Positions 7,685 through 14,507 of a DNA stretch of 20,921 nucleotides are shown here, piece by piece; within the stretch, counting starts at the first letter, position 1; each line of letters opens with the position of its first letter. The notes below the pieces were generated by a model, which had not been told where the DNA came from, did not search any database, and saw nothing but the letters and a program-made list of their open reading frames with translations. The stretch comes from Anaerovibrio sp. (GTDB lineage Bacteria > Bacillota > Negativicutes > Selenomonadales > Selenomonadaceae), in NCBI GenBank assembly GCA_016302095.1, contig JAEDOE010000002.1, forward strand, positions 1 through 20,921. The letters run 5' to 3'. Both the position numbers and the translations under genes were made by a program.

Positions 7685-8527
7685 TTACCGCTGCACATCT
7701 GCTATGCGGATGCGCGGACGGCGTGGTATCAGCTTCTGCTCATAAGCCAGGTCGTAGAATACCTTGAGGTTGTCCAGGTATTCCTCAGTCAGGTTCCATT
7801 TGATGACATTGAGATATTCTGATACCTGCCGCTCAGTGAACGGCTTTTTGTCAATGATGGAGGCGATAGCCTCTTTTTTATTTTTCCAGCCCTCTTGCAG
7901 GGAGCGGTAGAGGCGGTCATAGATGAACTGCACGCCCTCAGGATTTGCCTGGGCAAAGCTCTTGTGCACCGTCCATACCGCATAGACCATGCAGCGGTCG
8001 GTGAGCTTTTTCCACTCCCGCCCCAAGTCGTAGTAATAGTATTTGTCCTTCTGCTGGTGATGGTACACATAGAGGGCATCATCGCCTATGAGCAGGGAGG
8101 CCGTGGCATCGTTTGGCACTGGATGGACAGGGGTGAGGTTCCTGGTATAATAGCGGGGTGAAGCATCGTATGCCTTTGCCATGATGATCTTCAGCAGGCA
8201 GTGAGCCGTGGCGGACTGGGCGGTAAGGATGATTTTATCCTCGTTGATTTCTTCGATTGGCTTTTTTGACACCAAAAGAATGCTCCGCACCTCGCCATCT
8301 GCCCTGACGCACAGGTCAGGCAGTACCAGCAAATCCTCATAATTCCGAGCATATACAATAGAGGAGACCTCGCTGGCATCGACGCGGCCTGTGAGCAGGT
8401 CATTGTTCATTACAGCCGGAACACCGTTCCTCAGCTCCAGCCCTTCCTTCAGGTTAAGATTGTTAAGACCGTAGGTCAGGGGCAGTACATTGAGAAAATG
8501 TATATGCCCCAAACGTGGTTTATTCAT
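7685..8527 (-). CDS. mqnA: Chorismate dehydratase, futalosine menaquinone pathway
   Basis: MqnA removes water from chorismate to give 3-[(1-carboxyvinyl)oxy]benzoate, the first committed step of the futalosine route to menaquinone. It is a cytoplasmic periplasmic-binding-like fold. The predicted 280 aa is normal for the family. Family features are visible: RLGHIHFLNVLPLTYGL at the N-terminus, VRSILLVSKKPIEE with the following LTAQSATAHCLLK, ASLLIGDDAL, and YYDLGREWKKLTDRCMVYAVW. I start at ATG 8527 because its minus-strand ribosome site GGAGG (8534-8538) is well placed; an in-frame longer start at 8644 would add 39 residues rich in Lys and Asn with no family match and would run through the promoter. 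No other menaquinone gene is nearby, so the remaining mqn genes must lie elsewhere if the pathway is complete. Confidence 0.9.
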   Translation of the reverse strand: MNKPRLGHIHFLNVLPLTYGLNNLNLKEGLELRNGVPAVMNNDLLTGRVDASEVSSIVYARNYEDLLVLPDLCVRADGEVRSILLVSKKPIEEINEDKIILTAQSATAHCLLKIIMAKAYDASPRYYTRNLTPVHPVPNDATASLLIGDDALYVYHHQQKDKYYYYDLGREWKKLTDRCMVYAVWTVHKSFAQANPEGVQFIYDRLYRSLQEGWKNKKEAIASIIDKKPFTERQVSEYLNVIKWNLTEEYLDNLKVFYDLAYEQKLIPRRPRIRIADVQR

Positions 8528-8578
8528 GAAATCCCTCCGATTGGCAGAAAATACTCTGCAATATTTCACATGTTTAAT

Positions 8579-8607
8579 ATTATACACTTTTTTTATCTGT
8601 TTGTTTA
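8579..8607 (-). promoter_or_regulatory. Promoter of mqnA
   Basis: On the minus strand TAAACA (8602-8607) and a perfect TATAAT (8579-8584) are separated by 17 bases. Transcription would begin near 8572 and give a leader of about 45 bases. Because a terminator lies upstream of it, mqnA does not depend on read-through from the speD homologue. Confidence 0.6.
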
Positions 8608-8642
8608 GGAAAATATCATTGTATACATGGATATTTTTTTGC

Positions 8643-8677
8643 AAAGAAAAATCCCTGCCGGCTATCAGCAGGGATTT
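8643..8677 (-). terminator. Intrinsic terminator of the speD homologue
   Basis: AAATCCCTGC (8649-8658) and GCAGGGATTT (8668-8677) form a 10-bp stem with a 9-base loop. Read on the minus strand it is followed by a TTTTTCTTT-like tract. It begins 6 bases after the stop of the upstream minus-strand gene. Confidence 0.85.
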
Positions 8678-8682
8678 GGTGG

Positions 8683-9132
8683 TTACTTGCGGGTAAGGAT
8701 TTTGATTACCTTGTTGCCGGTGTTGCGGATTTTGCGGATAGGTGCAGTCCTGGTCTTGTACTTTGGCTTCATGTCAGTGACAGAGCCGAAGTCACCGCGC
8801 TTTAACAGGGTAGTCTTTGTCTTTTCCGGATTGAACAGTTTGCGGAAGGTGTTAAAGAGCAGCTCCGGGGTAGCATTCTGCTGGCACAGGAAGGTGTCGG
8901 CAGAAATGTAGCGCAGCTCCGGGAAGGCATGCACGGTCATGTGGCCTTCGTTAAAGAGAATCATGATGGCAGCGTGTCCGTCCGGCAGCAGCTGATGCAT
9001 GCCGGAAACAACCTCCAGCTTGCTTTCTGCAAGGAGGGTTTTCAGTTTATCCACAAGCTGCTCCATGTCAGTGAAGCAGGACTCTTTGCATTTGTACATA
9101 TCAATGGTGAGATGACGGGCTAGGATTTTCAA
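8683..9132 (-). CDS. SpeD-like AdoMet decarboxylase homologue lacking the pyruvoyl Ser
   Basis: Homologue of prokaryotic S-adenosylmethionine decarboxylase, which self-cleaves to make a pyruvoyl cofactor and supplies aminopropyl groups for spermidine. Family landmarks are ARHLTIDMYKC at the N-terminus, MHQLLPDGHAAIMIL in the middle and VHAFPELRYISADTFLC. In the classical enzymes cleavage occurs at Glu-Ser in ESHxxxH; here the motif reads EGHMTVH, so the pyruvoyl-forming Ser63 is Gly. The equivalents of His68 and Cys83 are retained at exactly those numbers when translation starts at TTG 9132. That start is preferred because AAGGGG lies 8 bases upstream, whereas GTG 9141 overlaps that site. The C-terminal tail (about the last 45 residues) is unusually basic and makes the protein, at 149 aa, longer than typical 120-130 aa members. 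Without the Ser, self-processing is not expected, so the activity is uncertain. It is monocistronic. Confidence 0.85.
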   Translation of the reverse strand: MKILARHLTIDMYKCKESCFTDMEQLVDKLKTLLAESKLEVVSGMHQLLPDGHAAIMILFNEGHMTVHAFPELRYISADTFLCQQNATPELLFNTFRKLFNPEKTKTTLLKRGDFGSVTDMKPKYKTRTAPIRKIRNTGNKVIKILTRK

Positions 9133-9165
9133 TTGATACACCCCTTATTATTTATATTCATTACT

Positions 9166-9194
9166 ATTATACGATATTGGCTAAATGAAGTAAA
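9166..9194 (-). promoter_or_regulatory. Promoter of the speD homologue
   Basis: Minus-strand TTTACT (9189-9194), a 17-base spacer and a perfect TATAAT (9166-9171). Transcription would start near 9159, about 27 bases before the proposed TTG start at 9132. Confidence 0.6.
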
Positions 9195-9252
9195 GAGCAG
9201 GGGATTATTCTCTAAAAGATTGGGAAATTCTGTTCAAATATTTTGCCAGCTA

Positions 9253-9315
9253 TGGATTTTTCGGCTTGTCAGCGGTTATAATATACATATATGCAGCTAT
9301 CATAGGCATATGTAT
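9253..9315 (+). promoter_or_regulatory. Probable uvrC promoter with adjoining dyad
   Basis: A perfect TATAAT lies at 9277-9282. The best -35 is poor (TGGATT at 9253-9258, 18-base spacer). Directly downstream is an inverted repeat, ATACATAT (9283-9290) and ATATGTAT (9308-9315), extended by GC/GC with a two-base bulge. It sits where transcription would start, so it could be an operator or a 5'-end hairpin. No Firmicute-type LexA box (CGAAC-N4-GTTCG) is seen. Confidence 0.4.
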
Positions 9316-9345
9316 GGAAGAAAACGCTTCGTGCGGTGATAGAGA

Positions 9346-9379
9346 AATAGAGCAATAAAGCAATAGAGCAATAGAAAGC
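9346..9379 (+). repeat. Four tandem 8-base repeats in the uvrC leader
   Basis: Units are AATAGAGC (9346-9353), AATAAAGC (9354-9361), AATAGAGC (9362-9369) and the expanded AATAGAAAGC (9370-9379). The array ends 7 bases before the uvrC ribosome site AGGAG (9387-9391). Being outside the coding region, copy-number change would alter leader length rather than reading frame. Confidence 0.75.
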
Positions 9380-9401
9380 GATAGTCAGGAGCAGGAAATG
9401 C

Positions 9402-10877
9402 ATGATAAATGAGATAATTGCGGAAAAGCTTGCCATGCTGCCCAACAGTCCCGGCGTGTATATCATGAAGGATGCAGAGGGTACGATTATTTATGTAGGC
9501 AAGGCAGTGGTGCTGAAAAACCGTGTCAGACAGTATTTTCAGAACAACAGGAGCCATTCTGCCAAGGTAAAGGCAATGGTGGCGCGGATTGCGGATTTTG
9601 ATATTATTATGGTGGGGACAGAGGTGGAGGCACTGATTCTTGAGTGCAAGCTCATCAAAAAATATCGTCCCAAGTACAATATCAGCCTGAAGGATGATAA
9701 GATGTACCCCTACCTGAAGGTGACTACCAAGGAGGATTTTCCCCGGGTATTCATTACCAGAAAGCTGGTGAAGGATGGTTCGCGGTATTTCGGCCCCTAT
9801 ACGGATGCCGGGGCAGTGAAGGACTGCCTGAAGCTTTTAAAGAGGATGTTTCCCCTGCGTTCCTGCCGCAACCTCAGGCAGGGGCAGCCCTGCCTGGAGT
9901 ACCACATCAGGCGGTGCCTGGCTCCCTGCATCGGCAAGGTAAGCCGTCAGGAGTACAGGAGCATGATAAGGAAGGTGTGCCTGTTTCTGGATGGCAGGAC
10001 AAAGCAGGTGGAGGCGGAGCTGAAATCCCAGATGGAGGAGGCAGCAGAGGAGCTGGAGTTTGAGCTGGCAGCAAGGCTCCGGGACCAGCTTTTGGCGGTG
10101 CAGAAGCTGTCGGAGATGCAGAAGCTTGTGGCAAAGCCCCGGGATGATGAGTTCGTCATTCAGGAAAAGGTTCATGCCCAGACCATCGGGGCGGTGGAGG
10201 AGCTGGGCGAGTACCTTGGGCTGGCGGTTCCCCCTTACCGCATGGAATGTTTTGATATTTCTCACAATCAGGGCTCGGAAACTGTGGCATCCATGGTGGT
10301 ATTTGAAGGGGGCACCGCAAAGAAGTCTGACTACCGCCGCTTCAAGATCAGGAGTGCCGAGGGCAAGCCGGATGACTTCAAGTCCATGCGGGAGGTCACT
10401 ATGCGGCGGTACGGAGCAGTGGATGCCCAGATGCCTGACCTGATTGTTATTGACGGCGGCAAGGGGCAGCTTAGCTCTGCCCTGGAGATTATCCGGGGGG
10501 CTGGGCACCTGGATGTGCCGGTAGTGGGGCTGGCCAAGCGGGAGGAGGAAATCTTCTGCGAGGGAGAGTCCGAGCCGGTGATTCTGCCCCGTGACAGCCA
10601 GGCATTGTTCCTGATCCAGCGCATCCGGGATGAGGCTCACCGCTTTGCCATTACCTATCACAGAAAGCTCCGGGGCAAGAGAAACCTGGTCTCCGTCCTT
10701 GACCATATCGAGGGAATAGGTCCCAAGCGGCGGCAGCTTCTGTATGAGCACTATGGAACTATAGACAGGATACGGGAGGCAGCTGCGGAGGAAATGGCAG
10801 CCCTGCCGGGCATGAACAGGCCTTCGGCAGAAGCCGTATATAACTTTTTCCAGGCACAGGAAAAGCTCACAGACTAG
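9402..10877 (+). CDS. uvrC: UvrC excinuclease subunit, internally shortened
   Basis: UvrC makes the two incisions in nucleotide excision repair with UvrA and UvrB. Domains in order: GIY-YIG nuclease (about 15-95; SPGVYIMKD, IIYVGKA, the Arg in LKNRVRQYF, and Glu in EVEALILECKLIKKY), a Cys-rich segment (SCR, PCLEYHIRRCLAPC) of the type that binds an Fe-S cluster, the UvrB-binding UVR motif (about 198-236), the RNase H-like nuclease (from about 283; ECFDISH, VIDGGKGQ, DEAHRFAITYHR) and tandem HhH motifs (IEGIGPKRR). Catalytic residues of both nucleases appear intact. The total is 491 aa against roughly 600 for the family. The deficit is confined to the segment between UVR and RNase H, where about 100 residues are absent without any frame break. 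AGGAG at 9387-9391 supports ATG 9402. Confidence 0.93.
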   Translation: MINEIIAEKLAMLPNSPGVYIMKDAEGTIIYVGKAVVLKNRVRQYFQNNRSHSAKVKAMVARIADFDIIMVGTEVEALILECKLIKKYRPKYNISLKDDKMYPYLKVTTKEDFPRVFITRKLVKDGSRYFGPYTDAGAVKDCLKLLKRMFPLRSCRNLRQGQPCLEYHIRRCLAPCIGKVSRQEYRSMIRKVCLFLDGRTKQVEAELKSQMEEAAEELEFELAARLRDQLLAVQKLSEMQKLVAKPRDDEFVIQEKVHAQTIGAVEELGEYLGLAVPPYRMECFDISHNQGSETVASMVVFEGGTAKKSDYRRFKIRSAEGKPDDFKSMREVTMRRYGAVDAQMPDLIVIDGGKGQLSSALEIIRGAGHLDVPVVGLAKREEEIFCEGESEPVILPRDSQALFLIQRIRDEAHRFAITYHRKLRGKRNLVSVLDHIEGIGPKRRQLLYEHYGTIDRIREAAAEEMAALPGMNRPSAEAVYNFFQAQEKLTD

Positions 10878-10912
10878 CATATCAATGCTGGCTTGTGAGC
10901 TTGCTGTTTTTT
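10863..10912 (+). terminator. Intrinsic terminator overlapping the uvrC stop codon
   Basis: AAGCTCACA (10863-10871) pairs with TGTGAGCTT (10894-10902), with further inner pairing of TAGCAT and ATGCTG around an ATCA loop. A T-run follows at 10907-10912 after a four-base gap. The left arm lies inside the last codons of uvrC. Confidence 0.8.
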
Positions 10913-10932
10913 GCCTGTTTACTTGTTAATTA

Positions 10933-10948
10933 CCGGCAGCCCTGCCGG
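10933..10948 (-). terminator. Compact GC hairpin downstream of the permease
   Basis: CCGGCAG (10933-10939) and CTGCCGG (10942-10948) form a nearly loopless stem 36 bases beyond the permease stop on the minus strand. Only a mixed TAATTAAC follows on that strand, so it is a poor intrinsic terminator. It may instead stabilise the 3' end. Confidence 0.3.
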
Positions 10949-10983
10949 AGGAATGACGAATGCATGGTGCAATGGCACGGCAC

Positions 10984-12615
10984 TTAGCCAGCTATGCCCA
11001 GATTCATCAGCAGCACCATGACGCCGATAACAATCAGGTAGTATACGAACCAAGGACCTACCGTGGTTTTCAGTATCTTGCCCTCGGCACCTACAATACC
11101 GGTGGTAGCGCACACTGCTACGATGTTGTTGATGCAGACCATGTTGCCGATAGCGCCGCCCTGATTCTGGAGTGCCACGATAACGATGTGCGGAATGTTC
11201 AGGATGTCTGCGGTAGCAAACTGCAGCGGTGCAAACATGATGTTGGATACGGTGTTGGAACCGAACATGAAGGCACCAACGGAGCCGATGACAGGAGCAA
11301 TGTAGAAGTAGTTGGCACCTGCCAGGTCAGCCATGCCCTTTGCCATAGCTACCAGCATGGAGTCATAGCCGCATACGTTAGCGTTGGAATAACGGAACAG
11401 GTAAACCATAGCGAAGCCGAACAGCAGGGCGATGGTAGCACCTACCAGCTGCTTGTAGGACTTGTACAGAACGTTGCTGATCTGGCTGCTGCTGAGGCCG
11501 TACATAGCAAAGCCGATGAATACAACCAGAATGAATGGGAACAGGCCAGGGTTGTTCAGCCACTTGAGGGTGAAGCTTGCGCCCTCAACACCCATGATGT
11601 TGGTCATGGTAATAGGGAAGGAGCCCATGAGAGGCTTGATGCCGAACTGAGGCACACGGGTAACTACCAGCCACAGGGTAACCAGGAGATATGGAGTCCA
11701 TGCCTTCAAGAGGGACATGGAGTGCTGGGTATCCTGCTTCTTGGCATCTTTTTTGATTTCGGTGCCAGGGAAACGCCAAATCTCCTTTGGCATCAGGAAG
11801 CCTGCCTTGGCTGCGCCGATGGTGGCGAAGATGGTTACGGCAGCGGCTACCAGGGAGGTAAGCTCGGCACCCATAACCTTGGCAACAGGAATGGAAACGC
11901 AGCTGAACACGATGGAAGTGAACAGGCAGAAAGGAACTACCGGGAATACATCAGAGAAGGACTTGTTCTTGCCGAACTTCATGCAGACAACGCCGATTAC
12001 CAGCCAGATGATGACCAGGGAACCAACGCACATGCCGATAGTGGACAGGAAGGAAAGATCCTGCTTGAAAAGGCTCAGGTCAGTAACGCCGATGGATGGC
12101 AGCACGTCCTTGATAATCTCCGCAGCGGAGTTGGTAGGAGTACCGGCTGCACCGAATGGTACAGGGCTGGAGTTAAACATGAGGCAGGCCAGGGCGGCAG
12201 CCATAGGAGGCGCCCCAAGGCCGATAACCAGCGGTGCGCAGATGGCGGCCGGAGTACCGAAGCCGGCCGCACCCTCGATGAAGGCTGCGAAGGCGAAGCC
12301 TACGATAACCAGCTGGATGCGGGCATCCTCGGTGATGCCGTTGAACATGGCCTCGATGCGGCGCATGGCACCGGCTTCGTTCAGCATGTTCATCAGGAGG
12401 ATAGCACCGAAGATGATCAGCAACGTATCAATGGAACCCAGGAAACCTGTAATGGTGTAGGCAACAACGTGGGTAACATCCATGCCCCAGTAAGCCAGGC
12501 CGATGATGGCGCAGGCAGCCCATGCCATAGGCAGGGCCTTCTTGGCAGGTACGTTCAGGCCCACTGTAAGAATAATGGTGAGGATAATAGGAATTGCTGC
12601 GATTATAGCTAACAC
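10984..12615 (-). CDS. lldP: L-lactate permease, LctP family
   Basis: Proton-coupled lactate importer of the inner membrane, about 543 aa, the normal size of the family, with roughly 13 hydrophobic segments along its whole length. Recognisable family stretches include ALPMAWAACAIIGLAYWG near the N-terminus, EGAAGFGTPAAICAPL, FNSSPVPFGAAGTPT and the C-terminal GAFMFGSNTVSNIMFAPLQF and AIGNMVCINNIVAVCATTG. The start is ambiguous. ATG 12624 abuts its AGGAG (12625-12629) with no spacer, whereas the in-frame GTG at 12615 has an ideal 9-base gap, so I use GTG; the difference is three residues. It lies directly downstream of the FadR-type regulator on the same strand (gap about 130 bases) and is divergent from the lactate oxidation genes, which fits a lactate regulon. 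Racemic lactate or glycolate transport cannot be excluded. Confidence 0.93.
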   Translation of the reverse strand: MLAIIAAIPIILTIILTVGLNVPAKKALPMAWAACAIIGLAYWGMDVTHVVAYTITGFLGSIDTLLIIFGAILLMNMLNEAGAMRRIEAMFNGITEDARIQLVIVGFAFAAFIEGAAGFGTPAAICAPLVIGLGAPPMAAALACLMFNSSPVPFGAAGTPTNSAAEIIKDVLPSIGVTDLSLFKQDLSFLSTIGMCVGSLVIIWLVIGVVCMKFGKNKSFSDVFPVVPFCLFTSIVFSCVSIPVAKVMGAELTSLVAAAVTIFATIGAAKAGFLMPKEIWRFPGTEIKKDAKKQDTQHSMSLLKAWTPYLLVTLWLVVTRVPQFGIKPLMGSFPITMTNIMGVEGASFTLKWLNNPGLFPFILVVFIGFAMYGLSSSQISNVLYKSYKQLVGATIALLFGFAMVYLFRYSNANVCGYDSMLVAMAKGMADLAGANYFYIAPVIGSVGAFMFGSNTVSNIMFAPLQFATADILNIPHIVIVALQNQGGAIGNMVCINNIVAVCATTGIVGAEGKILKTTVGPWFVYYLIVIGVMVLLMNLGIAG

Positions 12616-12748
12616 AATATTCATCTCCTAACATTTCATTCACAGAATATAAAACATCAAATTCTTCAAAGAAACCTCTAAACATCCTAAAAGCTTAAAA
12701 GTTCGTCACTTGGACATTCCATAATCCCTTATCGTTGAAGAATACAGG

Positions 12749-13453
12749 TCAGGATGACTCCTTATCCTTGGCGTACTTGTCGAGCATGAAGTCCTTCAGC
12801 AGGCACAGGTGCATGTTCATGTACATGCTGGCTGCTGCTGAATCCCCCTCATTGATGGCCTTCAATATCTTCCTATGATAGAAAAGCGTGTTGCTTTCCT
12901 TCTGCACGTTCAGGGTAAGCTCAATATTCTTATAAATAGAAGAAAACAGAATGTGGGTAAGGTTGCCAATGACTCTGTTGCCACTGGCTTCGGCTATCAG
13001 CTGATGGAAGCGTCCATCATCGTCGGCATAGGAGTTATTCTCCGCAATATGCCGGGCAAGGGTCTTGGTCAGCTCATGCAGCTGCTGCTTCTGGGCCGGG
13101 GTAGCGTTGATGGCTGCCATGCCTGCAATAGCAGGCTCCAGCATCAGCCTAACATCCAGCATGTCCAGGGCCAGGGCATCATCATCATAGATGAAGGTAA
13201 GCCCCAGCGGGTCATCAGGTATGCCCATGTTTTCCGCAATGAAGGTTCCCGATCCCTGCCGGGCTTCCAGTATATTCCGGGCAATAAGCACCTTGAAGGC
13301 ATCCCTCAGCGTGCCGCGGCTGACGTTCAGCTCCGCGGTGAACTCCGCTTCGGTGGGCAGCTGCTGACCAGGCTGCATTTTGTTTTCAGTAATATAGTCG
13401 ATAATCTTTTCTGTTGTCTGCTCGACTAATGTTTTTCCTTTAACCAACGCCAT
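12749..13453 (-). CDS. FadR/GntR-family regulator, probable lactate sensor
   Basis: DNA-binding regulator of 234 aa. The N-terminal winged helix-turn-helix is clear (LPTEAEFTAELNVSRGTLR, then a wing with ARQGSGTFIAE). The C-terminal FCD ligand domain carries the metal-ligand pattern: Asp-x3-His in DGRFHQLI, a His in FYHRKI and a His in MNMHL. I start at ATG 13453 because CCCCTT at 13462-13467 is its minus-strand ribosome site (AAGGGG) at 8 bases; the longer frame to 13504 lacks one. It lies between the permease and the divergent lut-etf-lct operon, the usual position for LldR/LutR-type local regulators, so lactate or a related hydroxy-acid is the likely ligand. Whether it represses or activates is not visible. 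Confidence 0.9.
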   Translation of the reverse strand: MALVKGKTLVEQTTEKIIDYITENKMQPGQQLPTEAEFTAELNVSRGTLRDAFKVLIARNILEARQGSGTFIAENMGIPDDPLGLTFIYDDDALALDMLDVRLMLEPAIAGMAAINATPAQKQQLHELTKTLARHIAENNSYADDDGRFHQLIAEASGNRVIGNLTHILFSSIYKNIELTLNVQKESNTLFYHRKILKAINEGDSAAASMYMNMHLCLLKDFMLDKYAKDKESS

Positions 13454-13569
13454 AACAAAGACCCCTTTATAACATTGCACATTTGTACAGAAACGAGTGA
13501 ACAAATATGTTAAACAACTCTGCCACTCATGTTATCCTTGGCTAATATATGCTATTCGACAAAACAATT

Positions 13570-13608
13570 AAAAATCCTGCTTTAACTGGAAAAAATTTTA
13601 GGATTTTT
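13570..13608. other. AT-rich hairpin in the divergent intergenic region
   Basis: AAAAATCCT (13570-13578) pairs with AGGATTTTT (13600-13608) around a 21-base loop, with T-runs on both sides. It lies between the regulator and the lut promoter and may insulate the two divergent transcripts. The stem is weak, so a chance dyad in AT-rich DNA is possible. No gene is seen in 13454-13881. Confidence 0.35.
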
Positions 13609-13667
13609 TTCTTGATTGAAAAAACACGACAAAAGTCAGTGTTTAATAGGATTATTTCGATTTATTG

Positions 13668-13696
13668 TTGACAAAGTTCGTATTGTATGGTTTAAT
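13668..13696 (+). promoter_or_regulatory. Strong sigma-A promoter of the lactate operon
   Basis: A consensus TTGACA (13668-13673), a 17-base spacer and TTTAAT (13691-13696, five of six) give a strong housekeeping promoter. Transcription would begin near 13703, leaving a leader of about 180 bases before lutC that contains a TTGTACAA palindrome and tandem repeats. Confidence 0.75.
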
Positions 13697-13759
13697 GGAG
13701 TTGTTAAAATTCATTGTACAAATTGCAGGTTGTATCTTTGGCGAGATGAAAATTTGTGA

Positions 13760-13804
13760 GAGTATTCAGTAAACGATGTGATGAGTATTCCGCAACGATG
13801 TAAT
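13760..13804 (+). repeat. Tandem direct repeat in the lactate operon leader
   Basis: Two adjacent units share GAGTATTC and AACGATGT with the same spacing pattern: 13760-13782 (23 bases) and 13783-13804 (22 bases). A period of about two helical turns would place both copies on one face of the DNA, as for paired regulator sites. No function is proven. Confidence 0.7.
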
Positions 13805-13881
13805 AATGTAATCATGTTGTACGTTTTATGATTTTTAATCAAAATGTGTATGAGAGTGTTTAGGTAAAAGGAGAGTTATTT

Positions 13882-14505
13882 ATGGAAAAGGTATGCCGTG
13901 ATTGGGCAAAGCAGGCCTTTGGGGAGGGCCTTGTGAAAGCTGAGTACTGGAATGACTTTGAGACAAATGCAAAGACAGCTGCCGCAGAGGTGTTCCGGGT
14001 GAAGAACTTTGCCGAAGGCGAGGCAAAGCTTCAGGAGCTTTTGAAGGAATATGCTGACCGCACAAGTGGCGGTATCATGGCTGTAGGCGGCGAGGAAAAT
14101 CCTGCCCTGAAGGGGATTTATGACAGGATCGCCGCATCAGGTACTGCCGTGTATACGGATAAGTTCGATATCTATGAGCATCGCGCTACTGCTGATATCG
14201 GCATTTCCACCGCTGAGTTCTGCGTGGCAGAGACCGGCAGCCTGTGCGTTGACAACTATTCCTACGAAGCTCGTGTTGCTACTATGCTTCCTTATGTAAA
14301 TATCGTTTTTGTGAATGCGAATTATGTTGTGGAGAATGTAAGCGTTGCTTGCAAGATTATCGGCCGTGTTTTTGATAAAGGCTACCTTGGCTTCGTTACC
14401 GGCCCTAGCCGCACCGCAGATATTGAGCGTGTGCTGAGCCTGGGCGTACACGGGCCAAACAAGCTCCTGATTATTGCAGTAGAAGACTTTGGGGAGGGTA
14501 ACTAA
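13882..14505 (+). CDS. lutC: LutC-like LUD-domain lactate utilization protein
   Basis: LUD-domain (LutC/YkgG/LldG) subunit of the LutABC iron-sulfur lactate oxidation system, a cytoplasmic protein of 207 aa, which is normal size. The LUD signature is clear: ADIGISTAEFCVAETGSL, a following Arg and LPYVNIVFV, and the C-terminal FVTGPSRTADIERVLSLGVHGP motif of LutC-type proteins. There are no Cys clusters, as expected for this subunit. AAGGAG at 13868-13873 lies 8 bases before ATG 13882. It is the first gene after the strong promoter and is followed two bases later by the LutB-LutA fusion, so the two are translationally linked. Substrate assignment to lactate rests on the family and on the permease, regulator and dehydrogenase neighbours. 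Confidence 0.92.
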   Translation: MEKVCRDWAKQAFGEGLVKAEYWNDFETNAKTAAAEVFRVKNFAEGEAKLQELLKEYADRTSGGIMAVGGEENPALKGIYDRIAASGTAVYTDKFDIYEHRATADIGISTAEFCVAETGSLCVDNYSYEARVATMLPYVNIVFVNANYVVENVSVACKIIGRVFDKGYLGFVTGPSRTADIERVLSLGVHGPNKLLIIAVEDFGEGN

Positions 14506-14507
14506 TC

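Larger units (their letters stand above)
13483..13823. promoter_or_regulatory. Three TTGTAC-containing candidate operators
   Basis: TTGTACA occurs at 13483-13489, just upstream of the regulator start. TTGTACAA, a perfect palindrome, lies at 13714-13721 just after the lut promoter. TTGTACG is at 13817-13823 in the lut leader. FadR-type regulators commonly bind short dyads of the GT-N-AC kind, so these are reasonable sites for the neighbouring regulator. This is inference from position and symmetry only. Confidence 0.35.

Noticed and set aside
9346..9379. Possible CRISPR-like array
   Set aside because: The units are only 8 bases and directly adjacent, with no spacers and no cas genes.
10960..12612. 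A 550-codon open frame on the plus strand
   Set aside because: It is exactly antisense to the lactate permease, its translation is low-complexity and rich in His, Gln and Asp, with no domain. The permease frame is unmistakable; codon bias alone opens the opposite frame.
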